NCBI RefSeq assembly: GCF_923081025.1
Contig: NZ_CAKLPZ010000004.1
Span: 1-64,000, forward strand
Source of the DNA: Neolewinella maritima
Lineage (GTDB): Bacteria; Bacteroidota; Bacteroidia; Chitinophagales; Saprospiraceae
Direction: 5' to 3'
Length of the DNA stretch: 64,000 nt
Positions 35,385 to 46,215 of the stretch are shown here, in pieces. Every line of letters starts with the position of its first letter. Position 1 is the stretch's first letter. The translations under genes were made by a program, and so were the position numbers. The notes below the pieces were generated by a model. The model searched no databases and had not been told where the DNA came from. It saw nothing but the letters and a program-made list of their open reading frames with translations.

Positions 35385-36854
35385 ATGCAATTACCCATAG
35401 AGCGCAAACCCCTGCGCATGTACGGCGATTCCACCCGCGTCATTGGTCGCTTTTTCTGGGCCGGCAAAGATCGGGCCTACCAGCTGATCGACCGGGTGAT
35501 CGACCTCAGCGATCAGGATACCCACGACACGCTGATGCGCGCACTTCGCGATTTCGCGCGTCGCCACCGCAACACCATCGGCCTGTTCCGCCGCCACCTC
35601 AACGCTGCGCTGGACCGGGTGCCGGAGCAACGAGAAAAAGTACTGCTCCTGAGTGAAGAAAAGCAAGCCCTAATCGGTGCGTACTTCACCCACGAGTACA
35701 GCATCGAGTCTGCTGCCTTCTTCAACCCTTCGGTAGTACCGGCGCTGGATCAGACCGGCTTGCAGCGGGGACAGCAGCGCATCGTGATGAGCATGCGCGC
35801 CGTAGGGGAAGGTCACACCTCCTCCATCGTGTTCCGTAATATCATCCTGAGCGAGGACAATATGCCGCTGGCCGAGCCTACGAATCAGTTTGTTGGTCTG
35901 GCTGAGCGCATCTACTACAGTCAGTACACGAAGTCGGCTTTCTACGACCGCTGTCACCAGCAGGATGATATCGACGAGGACATTTACGATGAGTTGATCA
36001 AGGACCTGCCCGATAATTTTAACCACCGGGAGCTCTATGAGCGCTACTGGCACCTCTGGCTGAAGTACCCGGAAGACAGCAATGAGCGCGATCAACTCAA
36101 CCACCTGATGACGGTGGCCGACCGCTACTACGAACTTCACTTCAGTCTCGATACGGATATCAGTGAGCGGGTGCTTTATCCCATGATCGACTTCGAGATG
36201 AAGGGCATGGAAGATGCACGCTTTCTGCAGTTCGTCTACGAAGACGGGCGGAAGATCTACTACGGCACCTATACCGCTTACAACGGGCGGCAGATCCGAC
36301 CGATGATCATTGAGACCGAGGACTTCTACAGCTTCACCATCCGACCGGTTTACGGAGACGCTGCAGTAAATAAAAACCACGCGATCTTCCCCCGCAAGAT
36401 CAACGGCTCGTACTACGTGCTCTGCCGAATCGATGGCATCAACAACTACATCATCAAGAGCGATCGACTACAGGTTTGGGACGACGCGGTAAAGCTTAGC
36501 GAACCGCGTTATCCCTGGCAGCTCTATCAGGTAGGTAACTGCGGTGCACCCCTGGAAACGGATCGCGGATGGCTGGTAGTCACTCACGGCGTAGGTCCTA
36601 TGCGACGCTACTGCTTGGGCGCGATGCTACTGGATCTGGACGACCCGACTAAGGTGATCGGACAGTTGAAGGAGCCGCTGATCAGCCCCATGGACGACGA
36701 ACGGGAGGGATACGTACCCAATGTGGTATATAGCTGCGGCAGCATCATCCACAACAAGCAACTATTCATTCCATATGGCATCTCGGACGAGGCGGCACGC
36801 TTTGCTACCGTCGACCTGGATACACTGCTCGATACGCTGTTGGAGGACGCCTAG
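35385..36854 (+). CDS. GH130-family mannoside phosphorylase/glycosidase
   Basis: 489 residues. The C-terminal two thirds form the five-bladed propeller of glycoside hydrolase family 130, enzymes that mostly cleave beta-mannosides with phosphate. Characteristic stretches are FNPSVVP, GEGHTSSIVFR, YYGTYTAYNGR, KNHAIFPRKINGSYYVLCR and the closing VPNVVYSCGSIIHNKQLFIPYGISD. The N-terminal 130 residues are an extra helical part, seen in a GH130 subgroup of unknown substrate. It converges on two GT4 genes and overlaps the first by four bases. No signal peptide, so cytoplasmic. Confidence 0.85.
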   Translation: MQLPIERKPLRMYGDSTRVIGRFFWAGKDRAYQLIDRVIDLSDQDTHDTLMRALRDFARRHRNTIGLFRRHLNAALDRVPEQREKVLLLSEEKQALIGAYFTHEYSIESAAFFNPSVVPALDQTGLQRGQQRIVMSMRAVGEGHTSSIVFRNIILSEDNMPLAEPTNQFVGLAERIYYSQYTKSAFYDRCHQQDDIDEDIYDELIKDLPDNFNHRELYERYWHLWLKYPEDSNERDQLNHLMTVADRYYELHFSLDTDISERVLYPMIDFEMKGMEDARFLQFVYEDGRKIYYGTYTAYNGRQIRPMIIETEDFYSFTIRPVYGDAAVNKNHAIFPRKINGSYYVLCRIDGINNYIIKSDRLQVWDDAVKLSEPRYPWQLYQVGNCGAPLETDRGWLVVTHGVGPMRRYCLGAMLLDLDDPTKVIGQLKEPLISPMDDEREGYVPNVVYSCGSIIHNKQLFIPYGISDEAARFATVDLDTLLDTLLEDA

Positions 36855-37867
36855 GGTTTACGATCCAGAATGGTACGGTACACACTGATGTAGCCGTCTA
36901 CCATGCGCTCTACGCTGAAGCAGTCGCGGGCTACCTCCGCCACGTGCCAACGATTCAGATCACCGCAGGCGCTGACCAGATCGACCGCTCCGTCTACGTC
37001 TTCGGTCAGATAACCGGTCTTGCCGTGCTCGATCAGTTCGGGCATCGATCCGCGGTTGAATGCTATAACCGGGGTACCGGTCATCATACTTTCGGCTACG
37101 CTGAGTCCGAAGGGCTCTTCAAACGAAATAGGATGGAGTAGAGCCACTGCGTTACCTAGAATACGATTACGCTCGTCGGGCCCCACATTACCCAGATACT
37201 TTACACGATCGCCATCGATGTGGGGAGCAATTCGCTCATCGAAGTAGGCCTGGTCCTGCACCAAACCGGCCATGACCAGGGGCATATCGCTCTTCTGCGC
37301 TATCTCGATAGCTTCAGCTGCGCCCTTTTCCGGATGGATGCGGCCGAAGTAGACCAGATAATCTTCGGGGTGGTCTACGAATGAGAACTGCCGCGTATCG
37401 ACCCCGTTATATACCGTTGAGATGTAGTCGATACGGTCGTCCCGATCGGCGTCGCTGATCGAGACATAGTCCGTGCTATCGTTATACTTCTCGTAGACCG
37501 GTACGATCTGCTCGCTGCTGAAGCCATGCACGGTGGTCACCATGGGTGTATCGACGAGATTACCGTAGCCCAGGGGCATAAAATCAAATTGATTGTGGAC
37601 GAGATCGAATTCGTGTGCGACACCCATGACTTGACTGATGTGCAGGTATTCCAGGACTTTTGGGTCCTGCCCTGCGCGTTCGGCGTAGCCTGCCGCTACC
37701 GTGGCTACTAATTTTGCGGCGGTCTTGCTGGTCGCGGTGGCGAACAGCGTAACGTCAATGCCCCTTTGTACCAATCCTTCCGTGAGGTGACTGGTGACCT
37801 GCTCCCACGGACCGTAGGCGGCCGGCGGAGTGGCCCATGCTATGGGGGCTAGCATGGCAATTTTCAC
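36851..37867 (-). CDS. GT4-family glycosyltransferase
   Basis: 338 residues in a GT-B fold. The N-terminal domain starts MKIAMLAPIAWATPP and contains an FDFMPLGY acceptor-side segment. The C-terminal domain contains YFGRIHPEKGAAEAIEIA and the GT4 donor motif FEEPFGLSVAESMMTGTPVIA. Cytosolic, probably with a nucleotide-mannose or similar donor (inference from the GH130 neighbour). Its start overlaps the end of the preceding 782-residue gene by four bases, so the two are coupled. Confidence 0.88.
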   Translation of the reverse strand: MKIAMLAPIAWATPPAAYGPWEQVTSHLTEGLVQRGIDVTLFATATSKTAAKLVATVAAGYAERAGQDPKVLEYLHISQVMGVAHEFDLVHNQFDFMPLGYGNLVDTPMVTTVHGFSSEQIVPVYEKYNDSTDYVSISDADRDDRIDYISTVYNGVDTRQFSFVDHPEDYLVYFGRIHPEKGAAEAIEIAQKSDMPLVMAGLVQDQAYFDERIAPHIDGDRVKYLGNVGPDERNRILGNAVALLHPISFEEPFGLSVAESMMTGTPVIAFNRGSMPELIEHGKTGYLTEDVDGAVDLVSACGDLNRWHVAEVARDCFSVERMVDGYISVYRTILDRKP

Positions 37868-40212
37868 GAAGTCGCCTGTTTAGCGCCTCCGTCTGACTCG
37901 CTTACTACATCTTCCGTTAGGGCAAAGCCATTCAGGAGGGCCTTCAGTGCTGCCTTGCCGGTATCGGGGGTGTTTACCCGCTGCTTGTCGCTATGGGCGA
38001 TCGTAAAATTTTCGATTACGACTCTACTCACGAGGTAAGCAATCAGGCTTTCCGCACCCTGGTTATGGTTCACGCCCGACTCCATCAATCCATCACAGCA
38101 TCCGCCGGTTTCGGGATTGTACATCGGGGCCTTGAGATCGTTCTGCCCAGTGAACCAGGCGAAGGCGATCGGAACGTTGGCGCAGTGGGGTTGTAACTCC
38201 TGGTGACGGCACGCCTCGTTGAAGAGGAGCACCTTACACATCACGTCGATCGGCTGCTGATCATACTGAGGACGTGCCTTACGGAAGGTGAATGGCTTAT
38301 TGCAGCCGATAGGGCTGAGTACGCCATCCACGATAGTCTGCTCAGCGAGGAAGTTGGTAGACTCCACCGCCACGGCGCGGATAGTTTCCTTGTTCAGGTG
38401 GTTCACCGCGCGGAACAGCGCAAAGGGTAAAATACCGTTACTGTAAGTTAGGTAATTTTCAAACCAATTCCAACCCTCCGCCCGACTATCGTTGTAGTGA
38501 TCGATCAGCCGGCTGCACATCCGGTCGAGCAGGTTGAGCATACGCTCGTCCGTAGGCTTGTAGTCCAGGTAATAGCTGGCGGCAAGCACCCCGTAGGCGA
38601 TGGTGCGGGGACTGGTCATATTCTCCAGGTGATCAATGGCCCGCAGATAAATCTCCTCCAGTAGCGGACGCTGATCGGCCCGCACCGGATGCGCCAGGCA
38701 GAAGCTTACGCCCCAGAGTGCACGCCCGAAGCTGTCTTCCGAACCCGTGCGCTCCAGAAAGCGCCGGTCGTAGGCCATGAAATTGCGGAAGGTGCCATCC
38801 AGATTCTGGGCATGAAAGATGTAGCTGATGTAGGTGTCGGAGAGTCTACCCAGCAGATCACTATCTGCAAGGCCGTCTTTGGCCAACATTCCTACCAATA
38901 GTAGGGCCCGACCGTTATCGTCCAGGCAGTACCCTTCGTAGCGATTGGGAATGGCATGCTTGCCGTGCTGTATGATACCACAGTCATCCGTTAGCCGGAC
39001 TAGGTGGTCCAGCTTGAGTCGTGGGAGGTGTGTACGCTGACGGGACTGTGCTTCTTGTGTACGGAAAGCCACTTGGGCTTCCCCCAATACGGTGAGATAC
39101 TGCTTACCAATTTTGGGCCACAGCAGGTGCGCTCCGTAAGCAGCAGCCCGCTCCCGCATAGCCTGCAGCTCGGCGGGTTGGTCAAACAGTCCGATCACGG
39201 TAGTAGCCAGGGCCTGACTATCGTGAAACGGGAAGAGCTTACCCCTACCCTCCCGCAGTAGTTCGGCTGCGTGCCAGAATGGGGTGCTTACGATGCCCGC
39301 CCCGGCACCCACGGCATAGGCAAGCGTACCACTGGTGATCTGTGCTTCGTTCGGGTAGGGAACGACGTATACATCAGCTGCCCGCAGGCAGTCGAACAGT
39401 TCTTGTTCCGAGGCAAACTTGCTGATCATACGCAGGTTGTCGCCTACGCCGAGTTCCTGTGCCAGATCCTGCAGGTATTCGCGGTATTCCTCGCCATTGT
39501 GCTTGATGACGTGTGGGTGGGTCTTGCCCAGTACTACGTATAGCGTGTCAGGATAGCGGGCTACGATCGCAGGCAGTGCCCGGATGGACGTCTCGATGCC
39601 TTTACCCCGACCCAGGAGTCCGAAGGTGAATAACACCCGGCGATCGGACCATCCCAGTTGTTTGCGCAGGGTCTCCCGAGGCGCGGACTCAATGACCGGG
39701 ACGCCGTGCTCCACCACATGAATCTTGGACGGCGCTACGCTGAACACTTTGTCCAGAAGTTTGCTGGCCAACTGAGTCATGACCACTACGGCCTGTGCCC
39801 GGTCGGCGATTCTGCTGAGTACATCGCGCTGCGAAAAGCTTGGTTCTTTGAGTACGGTATGGAAGGTGACGATGAGGGGGATCCGCAGCTTGTCGAGCAG
39901 ATGCATGATATGGGTACCGTCGTTGCCGCCGAAAATGCCGTACTCATGCTGCAGTAGCAGAAGATCGAACTTACCGTCATTCAGGTAGTCTGCCGTATCG
40001 CGGTAGTCCTGCGGTACCTGCGGACGGATACACCGCGTCACTTCCTTCGGGTAGTCGTGCTGGTCACTGGCATCTTCCATCGCAATGATCTCGGCGTACT
40101 CATCGATTGAGCTAGCCTTCAGATTACTGAGGATGGCCCTTGCCAAGCTGTTGGTAAAGGTGCCAATGCCGCAAGCTTTCGGCGGATAGTTCCCCAGGAA
40201 TGCAATTTTCAT
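37864..40212 (-). CDS. GT4 glycosyltransferase with C-terminal alpha-helical domain
   Basis: 782 residues. Residues 1-395 are a GT4 enzyme (GNYPPKACGIGTFTNSL at the N-terminus; FGLLGRGKGIETSIRALP and YPNEAQITSGTLAYAVGAG in the C-terminal half). Residues 400-750 are a second, mostly helical domain with TDDCGIIQHG, GYCLDDNGRALLL and WNWFENYLTYSNG, resembling an (alpha/alpha)6 barrel such as in glycoside hydrolases. The fusion suggests synthesis and trimming of a glycan in one protein. It starts the operon with the second GT4 gene; together with GH130 it forms a set often found together in Bacteroidota. Confidence 0.85.
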   Translation of the reverse strand: MKIAFLGNYPPKACGIGTFTNSLARAILSNLKASSIDEYAEIIAMEDASDQHDYPKEVTRCIRPQVPQDYRDTADYLNDGKFDLLLLQHEYGIFGGNDGTHIMHLLDKLRIPLIVTFHTVLKEPSFSQRDVLSRIADRAQAVVVMTQLASKLLDKVFSVAPSKIHVVEHGVPVIESAPRETLRKQLGWSDRRVLFTFGLLGRGKGIETSIRALPAIVARYPDTLYVVLGKTHPHVIKHNGEEYREYLQDLAQELGVGDNLRMISKFASEQELFDCLRAADVYVVPYPNEAQITSGTLAYAVGAGAGIVSTPFWHAAELLREGRGKLFPFHDSQALATTVIGLFDQPAELQAMRERAAAYGAHLLWPKIGKQYLTVLGEAQVAFRTQEAQSRQRTHLPRLKLDHLVRLTDDCGIIQHGKHAIPNRYEGYCLDDNGRALLLVGMLAKDGLADSDLLGRLSDTYISYIFHAQNLDGTFRNFMAYDRRFLERTGSEDSFGRALWGVSFCLAHPVRADQRPLLEEIYLRAIDHLENMTSPRTIAYGVLAASYYLDYKPTDERMLNLLDRMCSRLIDHYNDSRAEGWNWFENYLTYSNGILPFALFRAVNHLNKETIRAVAVESTNFLAEQTIVDGVLSPIGCNKPFTFRKARPQYDQQPIDVMCKVLLFNEACRHQELQPHCANVPIAFAWFTGQNDLKAPMYNPETGGCCDGLMESGVNHNQGAESLIAYLVSRVVIENFTIAHSDKQRVNTPDTGKAALKALLNGFALTEDVVSESDGGAKQATS

Positions 40213-40502
40213 TGACGGTAATAGGTCTTAGCGTGTTGTTAAAAAGCGTATAAATTTAACCTCCCCCTCACCCCATAGGTTCGGTATTCTCTAGCGAGCG
40301 CCACCCACGCAGAATATTTACCAGCTGATCTTCATACGATATGTTGTGGGTAGCAGTACAAGTACAAGACAGTAATCAACAAAAAGTTTGAATTATTTTC
40401 CTTTCTGTTGGCGCAAGGTCTAGTCTAGCTTATCTCAATCCTCGGTAGGATAGCCCCCGGGTCGTTGGGGTGAAGTATCTTTACCCCTACCCTACCGATA
40501 CC
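40213..40502. other. Divergent intergenic region between GT4 gene and parB
   Basis: About 290 bases without a gene. On the minus strand TAAATTTA lies about 40 bases before the GT start; on the plus strand TATCTTTA lies about 23 bases before parB ATG. The middle part is AT-richer than its surroundings. A CTAG-containing stretch near 40420 is only loosely like the shared heptamer. No RNA gene or terminator was found. Confidence 0.5.
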
Positions 40503-41441
40503 ATGGCAAAAAAATTCAGGGGCGGTAAGCCCAGCAGCAACGACCTTAAGAGCAGTCTGACCAAGTTAGGTGGCACCAACGGGCTGAGTGCCCTCTTCCC
40601 CGGTCAGCGCCTCGATAAGGCCAACGAAGAGGAAACGATCAAGACGCTGAGCCGCAACTTCGCGATGCTGCCCATCGACGCGATCTCCGCCAATCCGGAT
40701 CAGCCCCGACAGGACTTCGACACCGAACCCCTCCGCGAACTCGCCGAAAGCATCCGCGTCCACGGCATCATCCAGCCCATGACCGTGCGGCATATGGGGG
40801 ATGGTACTTACCAGATCATCAGCGGGGAGCGTCGCTTCCGGGCCAGTCAGCTGGCGGGCTTGCGTGAAGTGCCCTCCTTTATCCGCACGGCCAACGACCA
40901 GACGCTGCTGGAGATGGCCCTCATCGAGAATATCCAGCGCGAGGACCTCAACCCCATGGAGGTAGCTTACTCCTACCTGCGGCTCCAGGAGGAATTCAAC
41001 CTCACACAGGAGCAACTTGCCAACCGCGTAGGAAAGAAGCGCTCGACCATCACCAACTACCTGACCATCCTGAGTACCAGCAACCGGGTGCGCCAGGCCA
41101 TTAAGGACCGTAAGATCAGCATCGGGGCGGCCAAGACCTTTTCGGGCATCAAGGACATCGGACAGCAGGAGACCTTCCTCGACGATATTCTCTCTCACCC
41201 TAACTGGTCAGTCCGCGACATCGAGCGCGAAAGCCGGGTGTACAAGAACAAGAATAAGGTCGGTAAGGGTACACCAGCCACCAATCAGGACGCCCGCCGG
41301 GTGGAGCAGGTCTTCGCGGAATTCTTCGGCACCAAGAAGGTGAAGGTGAAGCTCGACACGCAGGAAGGACGCTCGGGCACCATCACCCTGCGCTTCGAAA
41401 GTAAGGAACAGCTCGACCAATTCTATAAAGCGGTCGAGTAA
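40503..41441 (+). CDS. parB: Chromosome partitioning protein ParB
   Basis: 312 residues. ParB binds parS sites near the origin, loads and slides on DNA as a CTP-switch clamp, and works with the ParA ATPase. The CTP-binding region includes GERRFRASQLAGL (residues 108-120), the helix-turn-helix follows at about 150-190 (LTQEQLANRVGKKRSTITNYL), and a C-terminal dimer domain ends the protein. ATG 40503 is preferred to GTG 40470. parA, usually directly upstream, is absent here; the upstream neighbour is a divergent glycosyltransferase. Confidence 0.96.
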   Translation: MAKKFRGGKPSSNDLKSSLTKLGGTNGLSALFPGQRLDKANEEETIKTLSRNFAMLPIDAISANPDQPRQDFDTEPLRELAESIRVHGIIQPMTVRHMGDGTYQIISGERRFRASQLAGLREVPSFIRTANDQTLLEMALIENIQREDLNPMEVAYSYLRLQEEFNLTQEQLANRVGKKRSTITNYLTILSTSNRVRQAIKDRKISIGAAKTFSGIKDIGQQETFLDDILSHPNWSVRDIERESRVYKNKNKVGKGTPATNQDARRVEQVFAEFFGTKKVKVKLDTQEGRSGTITLRFESKEQLDQFYKAVE

Positions 41442-41460
41442 GCGGGCAACTATTCATCGC

Positions 41461-42120
41461 ATGCGCCCATCCCTACTCACGATGCAGCTACCCACTACCA
41501 TCCTCGTTCTGGCCTTCCTGGCCCTCCTCCTGTCCACCGCACCGGCGGCCGCGCAAACTACCGAGGTGGACAGCGTACGGACCCTGCGGGATATCAACCG
41601 GGGACCAAAGCGCGCGCTACTCTGGGCTGTCGTGCCCGGTGGCGGACAGGTATACAACCGGGCGTGGTGGAAGGTGCCCCTGGTGTATTCCGGACTGCTC
41701 GGTGTGGTAGCCGTGGCGGATTACAATCAGACGCAGTACAGCCGCTTTGTGTCTGCCCTGGAGGCGCGCTGTCTGGGGGATGGCAACGTCATCGTGCCGC
41801 CAAATGCAGCCTGTATACCCCAGGACGATGATTTTTTTGGGGGACAAGTATCCAGTCAGGCACTGGTCACCGCCCGTAACAACGCCAACCGAAGCCGGCA
41901 GACAGCCTACTTCGGTATCATCGCCGTGTACATCTTGCAAGCGGTCGAAGCGTTCACGGATGCGCACTTGCAGGACTTCGACATCAGTGATGACCTCAGT
42001 ATTCGTATCACCCCGGTGGTGAGTCCAGAAGGTATAACGGGAGCCGGACTGGTAGTGCCGCTGGGCAGCGGACGCAAACGGCAGATCGAGCGGCAGCGGG
42101 CCGCTACACTTGCACGCTGA
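41461..42120 (+). CDS. DUF5683 membrane/secreted protein
   Basis: 219 residues with an N-terminal signal or helix (to about 32), then the DUF5683 signature (SVRTLRDINRGPKRALLWAVVPGGGQVYNR...WWKVP), a hydrophobic helix, and a later helix (YFGIIAVYILQAVEAFTDAHL). The family has no known function. In Bacteroidota it usually follows parB, as here, and often precedes cell-wall genes. The 3' end overlaps hemC by 17 bases in convergent orientation. Confidence 0.88.
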   Translation: MRPSLLTMQLPTTILVLAFLALLLSTAPAAAQTTEVDSVRTLRDINRGPKRALLWAVVPGGGQVYNRAWWKVPLVYSGLLGVVAVADYNQTQYSRFVSALEARCLGDGNVIVPPNAACIPQDDDFFGGQVSSQALVTARNNANRSRQTAYFGIIAVYILQAVEAFTDAHLQDFDISDDLSIRITPVVSPEGITGAGLVVPLGSGRKRQIERQRAATLAR

Positions 42121-42997
42121 GCAACTGCTCGACGACTTCCTCGGGTAGTCCGGCGCGGGTGGAGCGACTCACCTGCACCCGGACCAACGGAGCAGTAGCG
42201 GAAGCGGCGTAGCTGGCCCACACGTGGTAGTTGCCCAGTTGATCCTTCTCGCAGTACACACCCAGGGGCATGGAGCAGCCACCCTGCATAAGGTTGAGTA
42301 CGGTGCGTTCGACGTTGGTGCACTCCCCCACTACGGGATGGTGGAGCAGGGAGAGCTTCTTGCGCATCTCGATGTCTTCCTCGCGGGTCTGGATGGCCAT
42401 AACTCCCTGACCCGGCGCGGGTACGAACTCGCGGGGGGAGGGCTTGATGACGAGCAGTCCACTGAGGTCTAGCTCCAGCCGTTCGAGGCCGGCGGCCGCC
42501 AAAACCACGGCGTCCAATTCGCCGGATAAGGCTTTCTTCATGCGGGTGGGTACGTTGCCGCGGATGTCTACCGGCAGCAAGCCCGGATGTAGATCGTGCA
42601 GGATGGCCTTCCGCCGGTTGCTACTGGTACCTACCGTGGCGCCGTCGGCTAGGGAGAAGGGCTTACCCTTCACTACCCTATCCTGGTGAACAAGAATGAC
42701 GTCTTCTACGGAGGCCCGGTAGCTGAGGGCGGCCAGGACCAGTCCGTCCGGCTGATTAGTGGGCAGGTCTTTGAGGCTGTGCACGGCGCAGTCGATCTGA
42801 CCGGCCAGTAGTGCGTCCTCGATCTCCTTGGTAAAGAAGCCTTTGCCTTCGAGCTTATCGAAGCCCAGGTGCTGCACGCGGTCGCCCTGCGTTTTGATGA
42901 TCTCCAACTCGCTCTCAATGCCGTGCTTGCGCAGTTCGGCCTGAACAAAGTGAGCCTGCCAGAGGGCGAGACGGGAGCCGCGGGTACCGATTTTCAT
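42104..42997 (-). CDS. hemC: Hydroxymethylbilane synthase (porphobilinogen deaminase)
   Basis: 297 residues. HemC joins four porphobilinogens into hydroxymethylbilane on the way to heme and siroheme. Signature parts: IGTRGSRLALWQA, the Lys/Arg-rich KTQGDR, HSLKDLPT, and the dipyrromethane cofactor Cys in MQGGCSMPLGVY. Size and order are typical. It is the only tetrapyrrole gene here besides ctaB, and serves the many heme proteins of the respiratory block. asnS lies 12 bases upstream on the same strand, so they may share a message. Confidence 0.97.
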   Translation of the reverse strand: MKIGTRGSRLALWQAHFVQAELRKHGIESELEIIKTQGDRVQHLGFDKLEGKGFFTKEIEDALLAGQIDCAVHSLKDLPTNQPDGLVLAALSYRASVEDVILVHQDRVVKGKPFSLADGATVGTSSNRRKAILHDLHPGLLPVDIRGNVPTRMKKALSGELDAVVLAAAGLERLELDLSGLLVIKPSPREFVPAPGQGVMAIQTREEDIEMRKKLSLLHHPVVGECTNVERTVLNLMQGGCSMPLGVYCEKDQLGNYHVWASYAASATAPLVRVQVSRSTRAGLPEEVVEQLLSVQV

Positions 42998-43009
42998 ACG
43001 TAGGGGGAG

Positions 43010-44443
<1,434 letters not shown>

Positions 44444-44474
44444 GGGGTCGAATTTGGGCGGCGAAGATAGGCCC

Positions 44475-45164
44475 CTAGGCCGGTTCCCCCTTGTCGGGAT
44501 AGTCACACCATGGTCGGATCACGCAGCGGTGGCAGTCCGGTCGCCGCCAGTGACATACCCGCTGTCCATGCCGCATATAGCCCTGGTGGGAGTCGTAGAC
44601 CCGCTGCCCGTCCCAGTCCTCCGGCACGTAGCTCTGCAGGAGCAGCGCGCACTTCTCCAGACTGGCCCTGGCGGGCACCAGTCCGATCCGCTGCGCTACC
44701 CGCTGGTGGTGGGTGTCCACCACGAGGGCCGGCATCCGCAATCGGCTAAAGCTCAGGACCGCCGCACTCGTCTTCGCTCCGATGCCCGGGATCACCTCCA
44801 GCCAGTCGCGCGCCTCGCGCACCGGCAGCTCGGCCAGGAAGTCGAGCGACAGTACCCCGTCGCAGCGATCTTTTATCTGTTGTAGGGCAGCCTGTATCCG
44901 TGGCGCTTTCACTTCCGGAAAGGTCACTGCGGTAATCGCCTGCTCGACCCGCGCGGTGGGGGCGTCCATCACCTCCTCCCAGGTAGGGAGCTCCTGTACG
45001 AGCTGCTGAAAGGCTCCGCGGGTGACGGCGTTCTTCGTGCGGTGCGACAGCAGCGAACCCACCAGTTCGCTCACCGGATCCCGGTAGCTGAAGGGGATGA
45101 AGGGCGCGCCGTACTCCTCGCACAGTCGTTCGTCGATCAACAGGGCACGCTCTTCTACCGTCAT
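44475..45164 (-). CDS. nth: Endonuclease III-like DNA glycosylase/lyase
   Basis: 229 residues. The helix-hairpin-helix (IPGIGAKTSAAVL, with the catalytic Lys), the catalytic Asp in VVDTHHQRVAQR and the C-terminal iron-sulfur cluster loop (CHWRRPDCHRCVIRPWC, spacing C-X6-C-X2-C-X5-C) are all present. Such enzymes remove oxidised pyrimidines from DNA and nick the abasic site. The motif near LLSHRTKN departs somewhat from E. coli Nth, so substrate range may differ. Confidence 0.9.
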   Translation of the reverse strand: MTVEERALLIDERLCEEYGAPFIPFSYRDPVSELVGSLLSHRTKNAVTRGAFQQLVQELPTWEEVMDAPTARVEQAITAVTFPEVKAPRIQAALQQIKDRCDGVLSLDFLAELPVREARDWLEVIPGIGAKTSAAVLSFSRLRMPALVVDTHHQRVAQRIGLVPARASLEKCALLLQSYVPEDWDGQRVYDSHQGYMRHGQRVCHWRRPDCHRCVIRPWCDYPDKGEPA

Positions 45165-45207
45165 GCCTTGTTGATGTTGCTACCTTACCCCAAAGTTTAT
45201 CACCGCC

Positions 45208-45972
45208 ATGGAATATGTCTGGCTCTGCGGGGCATTCTTCGCCGTGGCGCTGCTCTACTCCGCGGCGGGCTTCGGCGGTGGCAGTAGCTACCTGGCCCTA
45301 CTGGCCCTGGCCGGACTCCCCCCCGGCACCATCCGTCCCATCGCCCTGATCTGCAACCTGGCCGTGACCGGCGGGGCTTCTTACTCCTTCGCCCGAGCCG
45401 GCGTCACGCCCTGGCGCAAAGCCCTTCCCCTGATCCTCGCCAGTATGCCGGCCGCCTTCGTAGGTGGTCGGGTACAGCTACCGCGCGAGCAGTACCTGCT
45501 GGCACTCGGTGCGCTCCTGATCCTGGCGGGACTACTGATGCTACTGCGCCGCACACCTTCTGAAGCGGAATCTGCGCTGAGTCACCGGGGCGGGGCCGCA
45601 GGTGCGGTACTGGTCGGGGCGGCCGTGGGCTTCGTTTCTGGGGTGGTGGGGATCGGGGGCGGCATATTCCTGAGTCCGCTATTGTTCCTGAGCCGGTGGG
45701 CGTCGGCGCGCGCCATTGCTGCTACTACTAGTTTGTTCATCGCCCTCAATTCCGCAGCCGGCCTGGCCGGTCAGCTGAGCGTGGGGATGATCTTGGATTA
45801 TCCCCTCACCCTGCTACTTGTGCTGTCGGTGATCGGGGGAGGCTACCTGGGTACCCGCCTGACGCTGCGCCGCCTAACACCTTCCGCCATTCGCAGGCTG
45901 GCGGCCGGACTCATCCTTTTGGTCGGTCTGCGGTTAGTATGGTCTAACTGGTCCGTAGTACTAAGCTTATGA
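45208..45972 (+). CDS. TauE/SafE-family membrane transporter
   Basis: 254 residues with eight membrane helices and the two internal repeats of the TauE/SafE family (AAGFGGGSSYLALLAL and GVVGIGGGIFLSPLLFL). Members export or import small sulfur compounds such as sulfite or sulfoacetate. It starts a cluster of molybdopterin genes and overlaps moaD by four bases (ATGA), so a role in sulfur or molybdate handling for cofactor synthesis is suggested by position only. Confidence 0.8.
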   Translation: MEYVWLCGAFFAVALLYSAAGFGGGSSYLALLALAGLPPGTIRPIALICNLAVTGGASYSFARAGVTPWRKALPLILASMPAAFVGGRVQLPREQYLLALGALLILAGLLMLLRRTPSEAESALSHRGGAAGAVLVGAAVGFVSGVVGIGGGIFLSPLLFLSRWASARAIAATTSLFIALNSAAGLAGQLSVGMILDYPLTLLLVLSVIGGGYLGTRLTLRRLTPSAIRRLAAGLILLVGLRLVWSNWSVVLSL

Positions 45973-46205
45973 AGATCGCCTGTTTTGGAGTCGCGCGTGA
46001 GATCGCCGGTGGCCCCTCCCTCCGTCTGCCGGATATTGAGGGCAGCACCGTAGCAGAGCTGCGGCAGAAGCTTATCACAGCCTATCCGGCCTTCGGAGGA
46101 TTAGTCAGCTTCGCCATCGCCCGCAACGAAGCCTATGCCCTGGACGGCGATCGCATTGAAGCGGGTGATGAACTTGTTATCATTCCCCCCGTAAGCGGTG
46201 GATAG
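45969..46205 (+). CDS. moaD: Molybdopterin synthase small subunit MoaD
   Basis: 78 residues with the ubiquitin-like fold of MoaD and the required C-terminal Gly-Gly (PPVSGG), which becomes a thiocarboxylate and donates sulfur. It begins within the stop codon of the transporter gene and ends at the start region of moaE, so the three are translated together. Confidence 0.93.
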   Translation: MKIACFGVAREIAGGPSLRLPDIEGSTVAELRQKLITAYPAFGGLVSFAIARNEAYALDGDRIEAGDELVIIPPVSGG

Positions 46206-46215
46206 CGCTATACCC

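Noticed and set aside
40410-40430. GTCTAGTCTAG stretch as a third copy of the act/cox motif
   Set aside because: Only a partial heptamer, wrong spacing (5 not 11), and flanks do not match.
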